A DNA stretch of 64,000 bases from Sphingobacteriales bacterium 50-39. GTDB lineage: Bacteria; Bacteroidota; Bacteroidia; Chitinophagales; Chitinophagaceae. Location of the stretch: positions 124,001 through 188,000 of the forward strand of contig MKTZ01000020.1 of NCBI GenBank assembly GCA_001898505.1. The letters are read 5' to 3'. Of this stretch, positions 36,941 to 44,756 are shown in pieces (position 1 is the stretch's first letter; each line of letters begins with the position of its first letter). The position numbers and the translations under genes were made by a program. A model generated the notes under the pieces. That model had not been told where the DNA came from. It saw only the letters and a list, made by a program, of their open reading frames with translations, and searched no databases.

Positions 36941-36966
36941 AGAACCCCGGCGAATGCCGGGGTTCT
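36941..36966 (-). terminator. rpoD terminator hairpin
   Basis: AGAACCCCGGC and GCCGGGGTTCT pair perfectly with a 4-base loop, starting 22 bases after the rpoD stop on the minus strand. The following bases are moderately T-rich. Confidence 0.75.
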
Positions 36967-36988
36967 TAAAAAGGAAAATATCGGTGGA

Positions 36989-37846
36989 TTATCCCAAATA
37001 TGCTTTCAATGCATTGCTGTAGCGGGCCTTCTGCAAACGCTTGATAGCCCTTTCCTTGATTTGGCGAATGCGTTCTTTTGTAAGATCATACTTCTGACCT
37101 ATCTGCTCGATGGTAACACCATTCTCGCCATCCAGGCCGAAATATGCATTCACGATCTCAGCTTCACGGGGGCTGAGCGATTTCAGGACCCTGCGGATCT
37201 CCGCACGCAGTGAATCTTTCATCACGTCGTCATCCGTCTCATCGCCACCTTCCAGCAGATCACCCATCGCTACATCTTCCGCCTCGTGTACAGGCGCGTC
37301 CAGCGAACTGTGACGGGTATTGCTCTGAAAAATGTTGTTGATCTCCGTCTCGCTCATTTCCAAAAGCTCGGCTAGCTCTTCCGTACTTGGCTCTCTCTCA
37401 TGTTCCTGTTCGAAAGCCATGTAAGCCTTGTTAGCCTTGTTGTAAGTGCCAATTTTGTTTTGAGGCAGGCGGACTAATCGCCCCTGCTCTGCCAACGCCT
37501 GCAGGATGGACTGGCGGATCCACCATACCGCGTATGAAATAAACTTGAAACCTTTGGTTTCATCAAAGCGTTGCGCCGCTTTAATTAAGCCGAGGTTGCC
37601 CTCGTTGATCAAATCACTCAGCGATAATCCCTGGTGCTGATACTGCTTCGCCACAGAAACCACAAAACGCAAGTTGGCCTGTACCAGCTTGTCCAATGCC
37701 TTCTGGTCCCCCATCTTGATCCGCTGCGCAAGCACAGTTTCTTCTTCAGGAGTGATCATCGGTATCTTCGAAATTTCCTGCAAATACTTCTCAACAGCCT
37801 GAGAATCACGGTTCGTAATCTGTGTAGCAATCTTAAGTTGCCTCAT
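36989..37846 (-). CDS. rpoD: Primary RNA polymerase sigma-70 factor
   Basis: 285 aa, the short form usual in Bacteroidota, with no region 1.1. Region 1.2 starts SQAVEKYLQEISKIPMITPEEE; region 2 contains LVQANLRFVVSVAKQYQHQG, then INEGNLGLIKAAQRFDETKG and YAVWWIRQSILQALAEQ; region 4 has the helix-turn-helix around TIEQIGQKYDLTKERIRQIKE. It is the housekeeping sigma factor that recognises the TTTG/TAnnTTTG promoters. A 7-bp inverted repeat (37923-37941) lies in its leader. Confidence 0.97.
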   Translation of the reverse strand: MRQLKIATQITNRDSQAVEKYLQEISKIPMITPEEETVLAQRIKMGDQKALDKLVQANLRFVVSVAKQYQHQGLSLSDLINEGNLGLIKAAQRFDETKGFKFISYAVWWIRQSILQALAEQGRLVRLPQNKIGTYNKANKAYMAFEQEHEREPSTEELAELLEMSETEINNIFQSNTRHSSLDAPVHEAEDVAMGDLLEGGDETDDDVMKDSLRAEIRRVLKSLSPREAEIVNAYFGLDGENGVTIEQIGQKYDLTKERIRQIKERAIKRLQKARYSNALKAYLG

Positions 37847-38096
37847 ATCAAAAAATAAAAGATGACAAAAATGTTTGTCGGGTACTTAGTCTATTAACAA
37901 GTATTGGACTGAGAGGGTTCACGAAAGTTGCGCAAACTTTCTAAAAGATAAGTTAAGTCAATTCCGTCCAGAACCGTCTGCAAAAATAATCAGCGAAGTT
38001 GGTACTTCATAGCGTTAGTGGATAAAATTGAAAATTTTTAATCCAATTTAATTCTTTTAAGTCGTACAATGTAACGACCATGCCCCTTTGCAATTA

Positions 38097-38114
38097 CTGC
38101 AAAATCTTTTGCAG
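38097..38114. promoter_or_regulatory. 18-bp palindrome, candidate operator
   Basis: CTGCAAAA and TTTTGCAG are perfect half-sites separated by TC. TTTGCA also occurs a few bases earlier, and CTGCAAAA occurs again at 37978 and 38173. A DNA-binding protein site is likely; the protein is unknown. Confidence 0.45.
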
Positions 38115-38213
38115 ATAGCGTCTCCCGATAGTTGTACACGGTTTATCAACATTTATGATACCGGAAAGTTGTCTGCAAAAAAAAATTCAAAAAAAATCCT
38201 CCAAAAATTTTAC

Positions 38214-38261
38214 AACTAAGAAAATAGTTATAGTTTTATGAGCATAACTAAAAATCTAGTT
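38214..38261 (+). promoter_or_regulatory. Tandem inverted repeats, candidate BlaI-type operators
   Basis: Two 16-bp sites share the form AACTA-N6-TAGTT, at 38214-38229 and 38246-38261. Their centres are 32 bases apart, about three helical turns. The second ends 5 bases before the start codon at 38267. BlaI/MecI repressors bind paired dyads at their own promoter, so self-repression is expected. Confidence 0.6.
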
Positions 38262-38266
38262 TTAAA

Positions 38267-38647
38267 ATGAGCACAAATAAATCCCTCACCAAGGCGGAAG
38301 AACAGGTAATGCAGGTCCTCTGGAAGTTAGGAAAAGGGTTTTTGAAAGACATCATCGACCAGACACCCGATCCAAAACCCCATTCCAATACCATCGCCAC
38401 CCTCCTCAAGATCCTGGTGGAGAAAGGATATGTCCAATACGAGGTCCAGGGACGCAACAATTGCTACCAACCACGTATCAGCAAGGCGGAATATGGCAAA
38501 CGCAGTGTCAATCAGCTGGTAAAAGGCTATTTCGAAGGCTCCCCGGCCAAGCTGGTCTCCCAGTTCGTCACGGATAACAAACTGAGCCTGGAAGACCTGG
38601 AAGCCCTCCTGCAACAGATCCGGACTGCTAAAAAGGATTCATTATGA
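38267..38647 (+). CDS. BlaI/MecI/CopY-family transcriptional repressor
   Basis: 126 aa. The winged helix-turn-helix reads LTKAEEQVMQVLWKLGKGFLKD, then HSNTIATLLKILVEKGYVQYE. The C-terminal dimerisation part is SVNQLVKGYFEGSPAKLVSQFV. BlaI proteins repress until a partner M56 protease (BlaR1/MecR1) cleaves or inactivates them on sensing a cell-wall signal. The M56-type gene follows 26 bases later. No beta-lactamase is in the window. Two matching inverted repeats lie immediately upstream. Confidence 0.93.
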   Translation: MSTNKSLTKAEEQVMQVLWKLGKGFLKDIIDQTPDPKPHSNTIATLLKILVEKGYVQYEVQGRNNCYQPRISKAEYGKRSVNQLVKGYFEGSPAKLVSQFVTDNKLSLEDLEALLQQIRTAKKDSL

Positions 38648-38673
38648 GCATTTTATACTAAAACTACTCCATT

Positions 38674-40218
38674 ATGTCAATTGTCACCGTATACCTGCTC
38701 AAGATCATCCTCCTATCGGGGTCGCTATACAGCTACTACAGGATATTCCTGGCCGACAGGCATTTCCATCGCTTCAACAGGCTCTTCCTGCTCGGCATAC
38801 CGCTGCTGGCGCTGGCCCTCCCATTCATCCACCTCCCCTTCGGCGGCTATTTCTGGCGGACTGGTCAGACTATCCCCTCTCTACCAGGGATCACCAGTGC
38901 GACGCCACAAGACGGTCAATGGCATGAAACAGATGCTATAACACCCGGCCCCCTGCCCGCCACAGCGGACTGGACAATGCTGGCTGCTATCGCTTATATC
39001 CTGATTGCCCTGGTGCTGTTCTATCTCTTCCTCCGGGAGCTGCGTTATATATGGTTGCTGGCAAAAGCCTGCTCAGTGGAAAAGGTGGTCAGGCTGGGAC
39101 ATATCCGCCTGTTCCTTACTACGGAACCCAGCGCACCCTTCTCCTTTCTAAACTGCATCTTCTGGAACGATCAGCTGGACAGGGACAGCTCTTTAGGCAG
39201 ACAGGTCTTTAGACACGAGCTCAACCACATAAGACAACGTCACAGCCTCGACCTGCTCCTTTTGAAGCCATTGACGGCCCTCTGCTGGATCAACCCCTTC
39301 TTTCACCTCATCTATCGCGAGATAAAGGTCATCCATGAATTCCTCGCCGACAACGACGCCATCACCGAAGGAGACAGATACCAATACGCCGAAGGCCTGG
39401 TCTGGCAGACGGTCCGTAACCCGCCCTCCTCCCTGCTGCATGCATTTTCGGGGAAGACCCAATCCCGCGCATTTATTCAATCACCTATAAAACGACGTAT
39501 TACCATGATCACAAGAACCTCCCGCAACAACCTGCTCGGCAGAGCCATGATCCTGCCGCTGCTACTTCTCCTATGCTGCGCCTTTGCGGCCAGATTACAA
39601 CCCCATCCCAACACCCGCCTCATCGACGGCCCTCTCCTCACAGTGGTCATCGACGCAGGGCACGGCGGCATCGACCCGGGCGCTGTCAATAAGGATGGCG
39701 TACAGGAGAAGGACATCAACCTGGCGCTGGCCGAAAAGGTAAAACAGCTGGCCGGGGAATATAACGTGCGCGTACTCCTGACCCGTGATAAAGATGAGCT
39801 GTCCGGGAACAAGGCCACCGTACGCGAATCGCTCATGTACCGCGCCCAAATGGCCAACGACAACAAGGCAGACCTCTTCATCGCCATTCATACGGATATG
39901 CAGCCCTCAGCCTATGTTAAAGGCTTTAACATTTACGTAGCAGAGAACAACACGCACTATGCCCAATGCGTGGAATTAGGCTCCGCCCTGACGGCCTCGT
40001 TGCAAAAGACCTATACTACGGAAGTAGCGCTCAAAAAAAGAAAGGAAAATATCTATGTGCTGCGCGGTACCAATATGCCGGCAGTACTTTTATCCTTCGG
40101 GAACATGAACAACGAAGAAGACCTTTCCTTTATCCGGAAAGAAGACAACCAGGAAAAGGTCGCCAGGGATGTACTGGAGGCTGTTCAGACCTACGCGAAG
40201 GCTCATCCGCGTCAATAG
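38674..40218 (+). CDS. BlaR1-like M56 membrane protease fused to amidase_3 (pseudo-amidase) domain
   Basis: 514 aa. Helices at about 5-25, 37-55 and 100-120 precede a cytoplasmic M56 metalloprotease with HELNH at 181-185 and Glu222/Asp226 in HEFLADNDA. A fourth helix at about 288-306 leads to a periplasmic N-acetylmuramoyl-L-alanine amidase (amidase_3) domain at about 320-510. The predicted zinc ligands are kept: His330 (DAGHGG), Glu345 (EKDINLA) and His406 (IAIHTD). The motif that usually holds the catalytic Glu (PAVLvE-G-) reads PAVLLSFGNMNN, with Ser474 in its place. In BlaR1 the sensor is a penicillin-binding domain; here an apparently inactive amidase takes that position, suggesting it senses peptidoglycan. 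The partner repressor lies directly upstream. Confidence 0.88.
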   Translation: MSIVTVYLLKIILLSGSLYSYYRIFLADRHFHRFNRLFLLGIPLLALALPFIHLPFGGYFWRTGQTIPSLPGITSATPQDGQWHETDAITPGPLPATADWTMLAAIAYILIALVLFYLFLRELRYIWLLAKACSVEKVVRLGHIRLFLTTEPSAPFSFLNCIFWNDQLDRDSSLGRQVFRHELNHIRQRHSLDLLLLKPLTALCWINPFFHLIYREIKVIHEFLADNDAITEGDRYQYAEGLVWQTVRNPPSSLLHAFSGKTQSRAFIQSPIKRRITMITRTSRNNLLGRAMILPLLLLLCCAFAARLQPHPNTRLIDGPLLTVVIDAGHGGIDPGAVNKDGVQEKDINLALAEKVKQLAGEYNVRVLLTRDKDELSGNKATVRESLMYRAQMANDNKADLFIAIHTDMQPSAYVKGFNIYVAENNTHYAQCVELGSALTASLQKTYTTEVALKKRKENIYVLRGTNMPAVLLSFGNMNNEEDLSFIRKEDNQEKVARDVLEAVQTYAKAHPRQ

Positions 40219-40239
40219 GAGCGACCAATTCCCGCACAT

Positions 40240-41415
40240 TCAATAAATGATCTCTTCAGCTCCTGCCCGCAGCAGGAGCTGCTTGTGGTCGGCTGCTTCT
40301 ACGCGGCCGACTATTTTGCCTTCAATACCCAGCTCCTTCCCCACCTTTATCATATTTTCAGCCGAGGCGGCATCGGTGAATATCTCCAGGCGATGGCCCA
40401 TATTGAAAACCTGGTACATTTCCCTATTATCCGAGCCGGATGCCTGCTGTATCAGCTGGAAGATAATGGGAGGTTCGAACAAATTGTCCTTGATCACCTT
40501 AAAATTACCCGGCAGATATTTCATACACTTGGTCTGCCCGCCCCCGCTGCAATGGATAAGACCATGTATCGCCTCGAACTGCCCGGTCAGCAGCCGTTTC
40601 AGCAACGGGGCATAAGTTCGGGTGGGACTCAATAGCAGATGGCCGATGTCGATACCGCCTTCCGTACCGGGCACATCCACGGGATCGGTCATTTTATGCG
40701 ATCCAATATAAACCACGTGCTCGTCCAGGCTGGTGTCATAAGACTCATGGAAACGGGCGCCATAGGTCTTGTGGAGCGTATCATGCCGGGCGCTGGTAAG
40801 ACCATTGCTCCCAATGCCACTGTTATAGCTGGTCTCATATACTGCCTGACCGTAGCTGGCAAAACCTACGATAACATCTCCTGCCGCGATCTTATCATTT
40901 GTCACCAGTTTGTTCTTGGGCCAGCGGGCAGTCATGGTGCCATTGACGGCAATCGTCCTTACCACGTCACCTACGTCGGCGGTCTCACCGCCCAGATATT
41001 TGATACCGACCCCATATGTCGCCAGCTCGTCGAAAAATTCCTGTGAACCGTTGATCAGCACCTCCAGGACCTCCCCGGGGATATTTTTCTTGTTCCTGTC
41101 GATAGTGGACGAAAAAAGGAAATTGTCATGTATCCCTACGCAAAGCAGGTCATCCAGGTTCATGGCAATGGCATCCTGGGCAATACCCTTCCAGACGGAA
41201 AGATCACCGGTCTCCTTCCAGTACAGATAAGCTAAAATGCTTTTGGTACCGGCCCCATCCGCATGCATGAGATTGACCCATGCCTCGTCTCCTCCTAAAT
41301 AATCAGGGTATATCTTACAAAATGCATTCGGGTAAAGACCCTTATCCAGCTTTTCGGTCGCCTGGTGAACTTCTTCTTTCTGAGCGGAAACTCCACGTGC
41401 TGCGTACAATGACAT
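40240..41415 (-). CDS. purM: Phosphoribosylformylglycinamidine cyclo-ligase
   Basis: 391 aa from ATG 41415; ten further upstream codons are open but overlap the divergent gene's leader. AIR synthase motifs: MHADGAGTKSILAYLYW, AIAMNLDDLLCVG, YLGGETADVGDVVRT, and HCSGGGQTKCMKYLP toward the end, VFNMGHRLEIF near the C-terminus. It closes the imidazole ring in step five of purine synthesis. The length is the longer form found in Bacteroidota. A TACATTTG box at 41423-41430 (minus) would start transcription almost at the ATG. Confidence 0.93.
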   Translation of the reverse strand: MSLYAARGVSAQKEEVHQATEKLDKGLYPNAFCKIYPDYLGGDEAWVNLMHADGAGTKSILAYLYWKETGDLSVWKGIAQDAIAMNLDDLLCVGIHDNFLFSSTIDRNKKNIPGEVLEVLINGSQEFFDELATYGVGIKYLGGETADVGDVVRTIAVNGTMTARWPKNKLVTNDKIAAGDVIVGFASYGQAVYETSYNSGIGSNGLTSARHDTLHKTYGARFHESYDTSLDEHVVYIGSHKMTDPVDVPGTEGGIDIGHLLLSPTRTYAPLLKRLLTGQFEAIHGLIHCSGGGQTKCMKYLPGNFKVIKDNLFEPPIIFQLIQQASGSDNREMYQVFNMGHRLEIFTDAASAENMIKVGKELGIEGKIVGRVEAADHKQLLLRAGAEEIIY

Positions 41416-41456
41416 AGTGCGACAAATGTAATAAATTGCGGGCAATTCGCCCCCCC

Positions 41457-42434
41457 ATGCACATATATAGAAATATAGACCACCTACCTGCCTTTCGACG
41501 CGCTGTCATCACTATTGGCACTTTTGACGGCGTACACACCGGACATCAGAAGATCCTGGAGCAGCTTCACCAGGAGGCAGCCCGCATTGACGGCCAGACG
41601 GTGATCATAACATTCCATCCACACCCCCGAAAAATAGTAAAGGGCCCTTCGGCAGATGTACGGCTTATCAATACCCTCCGGGAAAAGATCGAGCTCCTGT
41701 CCTGGAAAAAGGTTGACCACCTGGTGATCGTTCCCTTCACGGAAGCCTTCTCACAGCTCAGCGCCGAACAATATGTCAAGGAATTTTTGCTGGAAAAATT
41801 CCATCCCCATACCATCATCATAGGTTATGACCACCAGTTTGGCCAGGGTCGGAAAGGAGACTATCACCTGTTGGAGGACTTTAGCCGCCGGGAAGGATTT
41901 CAGCTACAGGAGATACCCGTACACCTCCTGAATGAAATATCGGTCAGCTCCACCCGCATCAGGGAAGCCATCAGCCAAACAGATCTTGCTACAGCCAACC
42001 GGCTCTTAGGCTATGACTTCTTTTTCTCGGGACGTGTCATAGAAGGCAATAAATTAGGACGCACCCTCGGCTATCCCACCGCCAATCTGCAGGTAGAGGA
42101 TGCCGAAAAGCTTATGCCGGGTGATGGTGTATATGCGGTGGAAGTAGTAGAAATAGCCGGTGAGCCTGGCGAAGAAGGAATAAATACAGCCAGCCCGTTC
42201 GACAACCCGGATCCGCTGAAAGGGATGATGAACATCGGCATACGCCCCACGGTGGACGGTACCCGCAGGGTCATCGAGGTCAATATCTTCGACTTCGACG
42301 GCGATCTGTATGGAAAGACCCTCCGCATCTTTATAAAAAAGCACCTGCGGGGCGAACAAAAATTCGCGGGGCTGGACGCCTTGAAACAGCAATTGGCAAA
42401 GGACAGGGAAAATGCCGTCGCCGCCCTCGACTAA
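41457..42434 (+). CDS. ribF: Bifunctional riboflavin kinase / FAD synthetase
   Basis: 325 aa from ATG 41457. The N-terminal FAD synthetase (nucleotidyltransferase) domain has AVITIGTFDGVHTGHQKIL and, near residue 120, YDHQFGQGRKGD with SSTRIREAI. The C-terminal riboflavin kinase domain has GRTLGYPTANLQ and GMMNIGIRPTVDG, LRGEQKFAGLDALKQQL. It makes FMN and FAD in the cytoplasm. It diverges from purM with only about 40 bases between starts. Confidence 0.96.
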   Translation: MHIYRNIDHLPAFRRAVITIGTFDGVHTGHQKILEQLHQEAARIDGQTVIITFHPHPRKIVKGPSADVRLINTLREKIELLSWKKVDHLVIVPFTEAFSQLSAEQYVKEFLLEKFHPHTIIIGYDHQFGQGRKGDYHLLEDFSRREGFQLQEIPVHLLNEISVSSTRIREAISQTDLATANRLLGYDFFFSGRVIEGNKLGRTLGYPTANLQVEDAEKLMPGDGVYAVEVVEIAGEPGEEGINTASPFDNPDPLKGMMNIGIRPTVDGTRRVIEVNIFDFDGDLYGKTLRIFIKKHLRGEQKFAGLDALKQQLAKDRENAVAALD

Positions 42435-42441
42435 CCTTTGG

Positions 42442-42461
42442 CCGCCCGTGGGGCCGGGCGG
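42442..42461. terminator. GC-rich hairpin between ribF and holA
   Basis: CCGCCCG and CGGGCGG pair with a 6-base loop in the 36-base gap between convergent genes. No U-run follows, so termination is plausible but not certain. Confidence 0.45.
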
Positions 42462-42470
42462 GCGCCGTCC

Positions 42471-43469
42471 TCATGACATGATCTTCACCGCCAGCTCTTT
42501 TAACAGCGCCCCATCTTCTGTACCGATGCTGCCTACTCCCACGCTCCTGAGGTTATACGCATGCAGCAGTAATAACCCCTGCTCGATACCTGCGTAACCA
42601 TAGTTGCGTGTAGCAGCCAGATAGTCCTTTACAAAAAAGGGGTTGACGCCAATGGCCGCCGCCACGCTCTTCTCATCCGATGCGGACTGGCCAAAGACCA
42701 TATAGGCCTTGCTGAAGAAATTGTAGAGACTGGGCAGGATCAGCTGAATAGGCGCGGCTTTGGGATTGCTTTCGAAATATTGAATGATACGCATAGCCTT
42801 GACCTTGTCCCGCTTGGCAAACGCATCCTGTAGCTCGAACACATTGTATTCTTTACTGACACCTACATATTTTTCGATATCGTCTTCTGAAATATTATTC
42901 CTGCCGGTGAGATTTACCAGGAGCTTGTCCACTTCATTGTCTATCCTGCTCAGATCATTGCCGATGTGATCTACCAGTAACAACAATGCCTTCTGCGTGA
43001 TCGTATATCCTTTCGACCGTACAAGCTCGCTGGTCCAGTCCGGCAGTTGATTGTCGTATAGCTTTTTCGTGGTAAAAAGCTCTGCCTTTTCCTTCAACAG
43101 CTTGGCCAGCTTGCTGCGGCCATCCACTTTCTTTTCCTTGTAGGATACAACGAACACGGTCGACGCCAGCGGCTTCTCGATATACGCTTCGAGCTTGTCG
43201 ATGTCACGCATCTGCTGCGCTTCTTTCAACAACACCACCTGTCTTTCCGCAAACATGGGATAACGCCGGCATGCATTGATAACAGCCGTCCAGTCCGCAT
43301 CCTTACCATAAAAGACAGTTAAGTTAAATCCGGCTTCGGCTTCAGATAATATCTGATGTTCCGCATAGTCCACCAGCTTATCTATATAATACTCTTCTTC
43401 ACCCTCCAGCCAATACACTGGCTTGAACTTCGATTTTCTCCAGTCTGTAAGTATCTTTTCGACGGACAT
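42471..43469 (-). CDS. holA: DNA polymerase III delta subunit
   Basis: 332 aa, close to the family length. The N-terminal AAA-like domain has PVYWLEGEEEYYIDKLVDY and VLLKEAQQM, followed by LLLLVDHIGNDLSRIDNEVDKL and VGVSKEYNVFELQDAFAKRD, typical of HolA. It is the clamp-loader subunit that opens the sliding clamp during replication. The leader, 43470-43600, holds a hairpin resembling that before trxB. Confidence 0.93.
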   Translation of the reverse strand: MSVEKILTDWRKSKFKPVYWLEGEEEYYIDKLVDYAEHQILSEAEAGFNLTVFYGKDADWTAVINACRRYPMFAERQVVLLKEAQQMRDIDKLEAYIEKPLASTVFVVSYKEKKVDGRSKLAKLLKEKAELFTTKKLYDNQLPDWTSELVRSKGYTITQKALLLLVDHIGNDLSRIDNEVDKLLVNLTGRNNISEDDIEKYVGVSKEYNVFELQDAFAKRDKVKAMRIIQYFESNPKAAPIQLILPSLYNFFSKAYMVFGQSASDEKSVAAAIGVNPFFVKDYLAATRNYGYAGIEQGLLLLHAYNLRSVGVGSIGTEDGALLKELAVKIMS

Positions 43470-43541
43470 TCTGCTAAATGTTTATTGCGGGTGGAGTGCT
43501 TTTCTGAAATTAGCCCTCCCCCCGCAAAAAGGCTAATGTCT

Positions 43542-43571
43542 GACCTTCGGTCGAACCGCTTTCAGCGGTTT
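43542..43571 (-). repeat. Paired three-base-loop hairpins in holA leader
   Basis: GACC-ttc-GGTC (43542-43552) and AACCGCT-ttc-AGCGGTT (43554-43570) lie next to each other in the predicted holA 5' untranslated region. The larger one resembles the trxB leader hairpin (AACCGCC stem), and both are followed on the minus strand by AGCCTTT. A possible -7 box TACTTTTA lies about 10 bases upstream. Confidence 0.5.
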
Positions 43572-43631
43572 TTGGAGGATAAAAGTACGTAATTCTATAA
43601 TAATCAAGGGCTACAGGACAATAAAATGATT

Positions 43632-43647
43632 TTGGCACGGTTTTAGT
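43632..43647 (+). promoter_or_regulatory. Sigma-54-like promoter before coiled-coil envelope gene
   Basis: TTGGCACGGTTTTAGT keeps the -24 block TGGCACGG and the GG-N10-G spacing of sigma-54 promoters; the -12 block is TTAGT rather than TTGC. It lies 74 bases before the ATG at 43722. No activator gene is in the window. Confidence 0.35.
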
Positions 43648-43721
43648 CAAAAGGGAATTGGAACTCAAAAAAACAAAATTCTCCCGTCTTTATTTCATAA
43701 CTATTGAAAAAACAATAAACC

Positions 43722-44702
43722 ATGAGTACGACAACCAATTATCCATCAGCGACTCCCCAAAGTCAACCTCCTAAAAAGGATTACAAGAACCTGGTTATTG
43801 GCTTACTGGCCGCCGGCTTCTTAGGTACCTGGGGCTATCTGCTGTGGAATAACAACAAACAAGAGCAGGTGCAAACCCAACAGCAAGCTCAAATTGCAAA
43901 GGTTTCTGACGAGAAAGGACAATTACAGAAGAATTTCGACGATGCCCTGGTAAGACTGGATTCCCTCACCGGCACCAACAACAAATTACAAGGCCAGCTG
44001 GCTGAAGGCAATAGCCAGATCTCCAAGCTGAAAGGCCAGATCCGCGGGCTGTTGAAGAAAGAACATATGACCGAAGCCGAAAAGAAAAAGGCCGAGGACC
44101 TGATCAAGGAATTAAACGATAAGGTGAGCGGCCTGGAACAACAGGTTGCCCAGCTGACCCAGGATAACCAGCAGCTCACAGCTGACAAGACCGCGCTGAC
44201 TGCCGATAAGGAAAAACTGACAACCGACCTGCAAACAACCACTACGGCCAAGCAGGACCTGGAAAAGAAGGTAGACATCGCCTCTACTCTTAACGCCTCC
44301 AACATTTCCATCACGCCCATGCATGAAAGGAAAGACGGCAAGGACAAGGAAACTACCACTGCCCGTAAAGTAAACAAGCTGGTCATTGGTTTTGACGTAT
44401 CCAACCGCATCGCTCAGACTGGCCAGACAGATGTATACGTTTGTATCACTGGCCCCGATGGCAAGCCCATCTCTGTGCCTGCCCTGGGTTCCGGCACCTT
44501 CACCACCCGTGACGAAGGCGACAAGGTTTACACCGCAAAAGTGCCTGTAGACTTCGAATCCGGCAAGAACAAGTCTGTACAATTCGCCTGGAAACAAAAC
44601 AGCGAATTCCAGAAGGGTAACTACAAGATCGAGATCTACCACAATGGTTTCAAGATCGGAGAAGGAACCCGTGAACTGAAGAAAGGTGGATTATTTGGTT
44701 AG
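43722..44702 (+). CDS. Membrane-anchored coiled-coil protein, uncharacterised
   Basis: 326 aa. A Pro/Gln-rich start leads to one membrane helix at about 24-42 (LVIGLLAAGFLGTWGYLLW). A coiled coil follows at about 48-190 with heptad-like Leu/Lys/Glu/Gln runs, including SGLEQQVAQLTQDNQQL and three TADK-type repeats. The C-terminal third (about 215-326) is predicted beta-rich (KLVIGFDVSNRIAQ, YKIEIYHNGFKIGEGTRELKKG). It looks like an inner-membrane protein with a periplasmic rod and a terminal beta domain. I do not recognise a characterised homologue. A strong terminator follows. Confidence 0.75.
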   Translation: MSTTTNYPSATPQSQPPKKDYKNLVIGLLAAGFLGTWGYLLWNNNKQEQVQTQQQAQIAKVSDEKGQLQKNFDDALVRLDSLTGTNNKLQGQLAEGNSQISKLKGQIRGLLKKEHMTEAEKKKAEDLIKELNDKVSGLEQQVAQLTQDNQQLTADKTALTADKEKLTTDLQTTTTAKQDLEKKVDIASTLNASNISITPMHERKDGKDKETTTARKVNKLVIGFDVSNRIAQTGQTDVYVCITGPDGKPISVPALGSGTFTTRDEGDKVYTAKVPVDFESGKNKSVQFAWKQNSEFQKGNYKIEIYHNGFKIGEGTRELKKGGLFG

Positions 44703-44728
44703 AATTGTTGTCGAACAATATATTATAA

Positions 44729-44756
44729 GGGCCGTCTTGCGACGGCCTTTTTTTTA
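44729..44756 (+). terminator. Rho-independent terminator
   Basis: GGCCGTC and GACGGCC pair with a TTGC loop, followed by a run of nine or more T. It ends the 43722 gene; on the minus strand it lies just beyond the stop of the 1190-aa protein gene and has A-rich flanks there. Confidence 0.85.

Larger units (their letters stand above)
37847..38266. promoter_or_regulatory. 420-base rpoD/blaI intergenic control region
   Basis: The gap between the divergent rpoD and BlaI-type genes is AT-rich and has no convincing open frame. It holds several inverted repeats: GAAAGTT-N5-AACTTTC at 37923-37941, an 18-bp palindrome at 38097-38114, and two AACTA-N6-TAGTT sites next to the BlaI-type gene. The middle part (about 37950-38090) shows nothing I can name. 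Confidence 0.5.

Noticed and set aside
38267..40218. Calling the BlaI/M56 pair a beta-lactam resistance locus
   Set aside because: No beta-lactamase or penicillin-binding sensor domain is present, and the C-terminal domain is of the amidase type.
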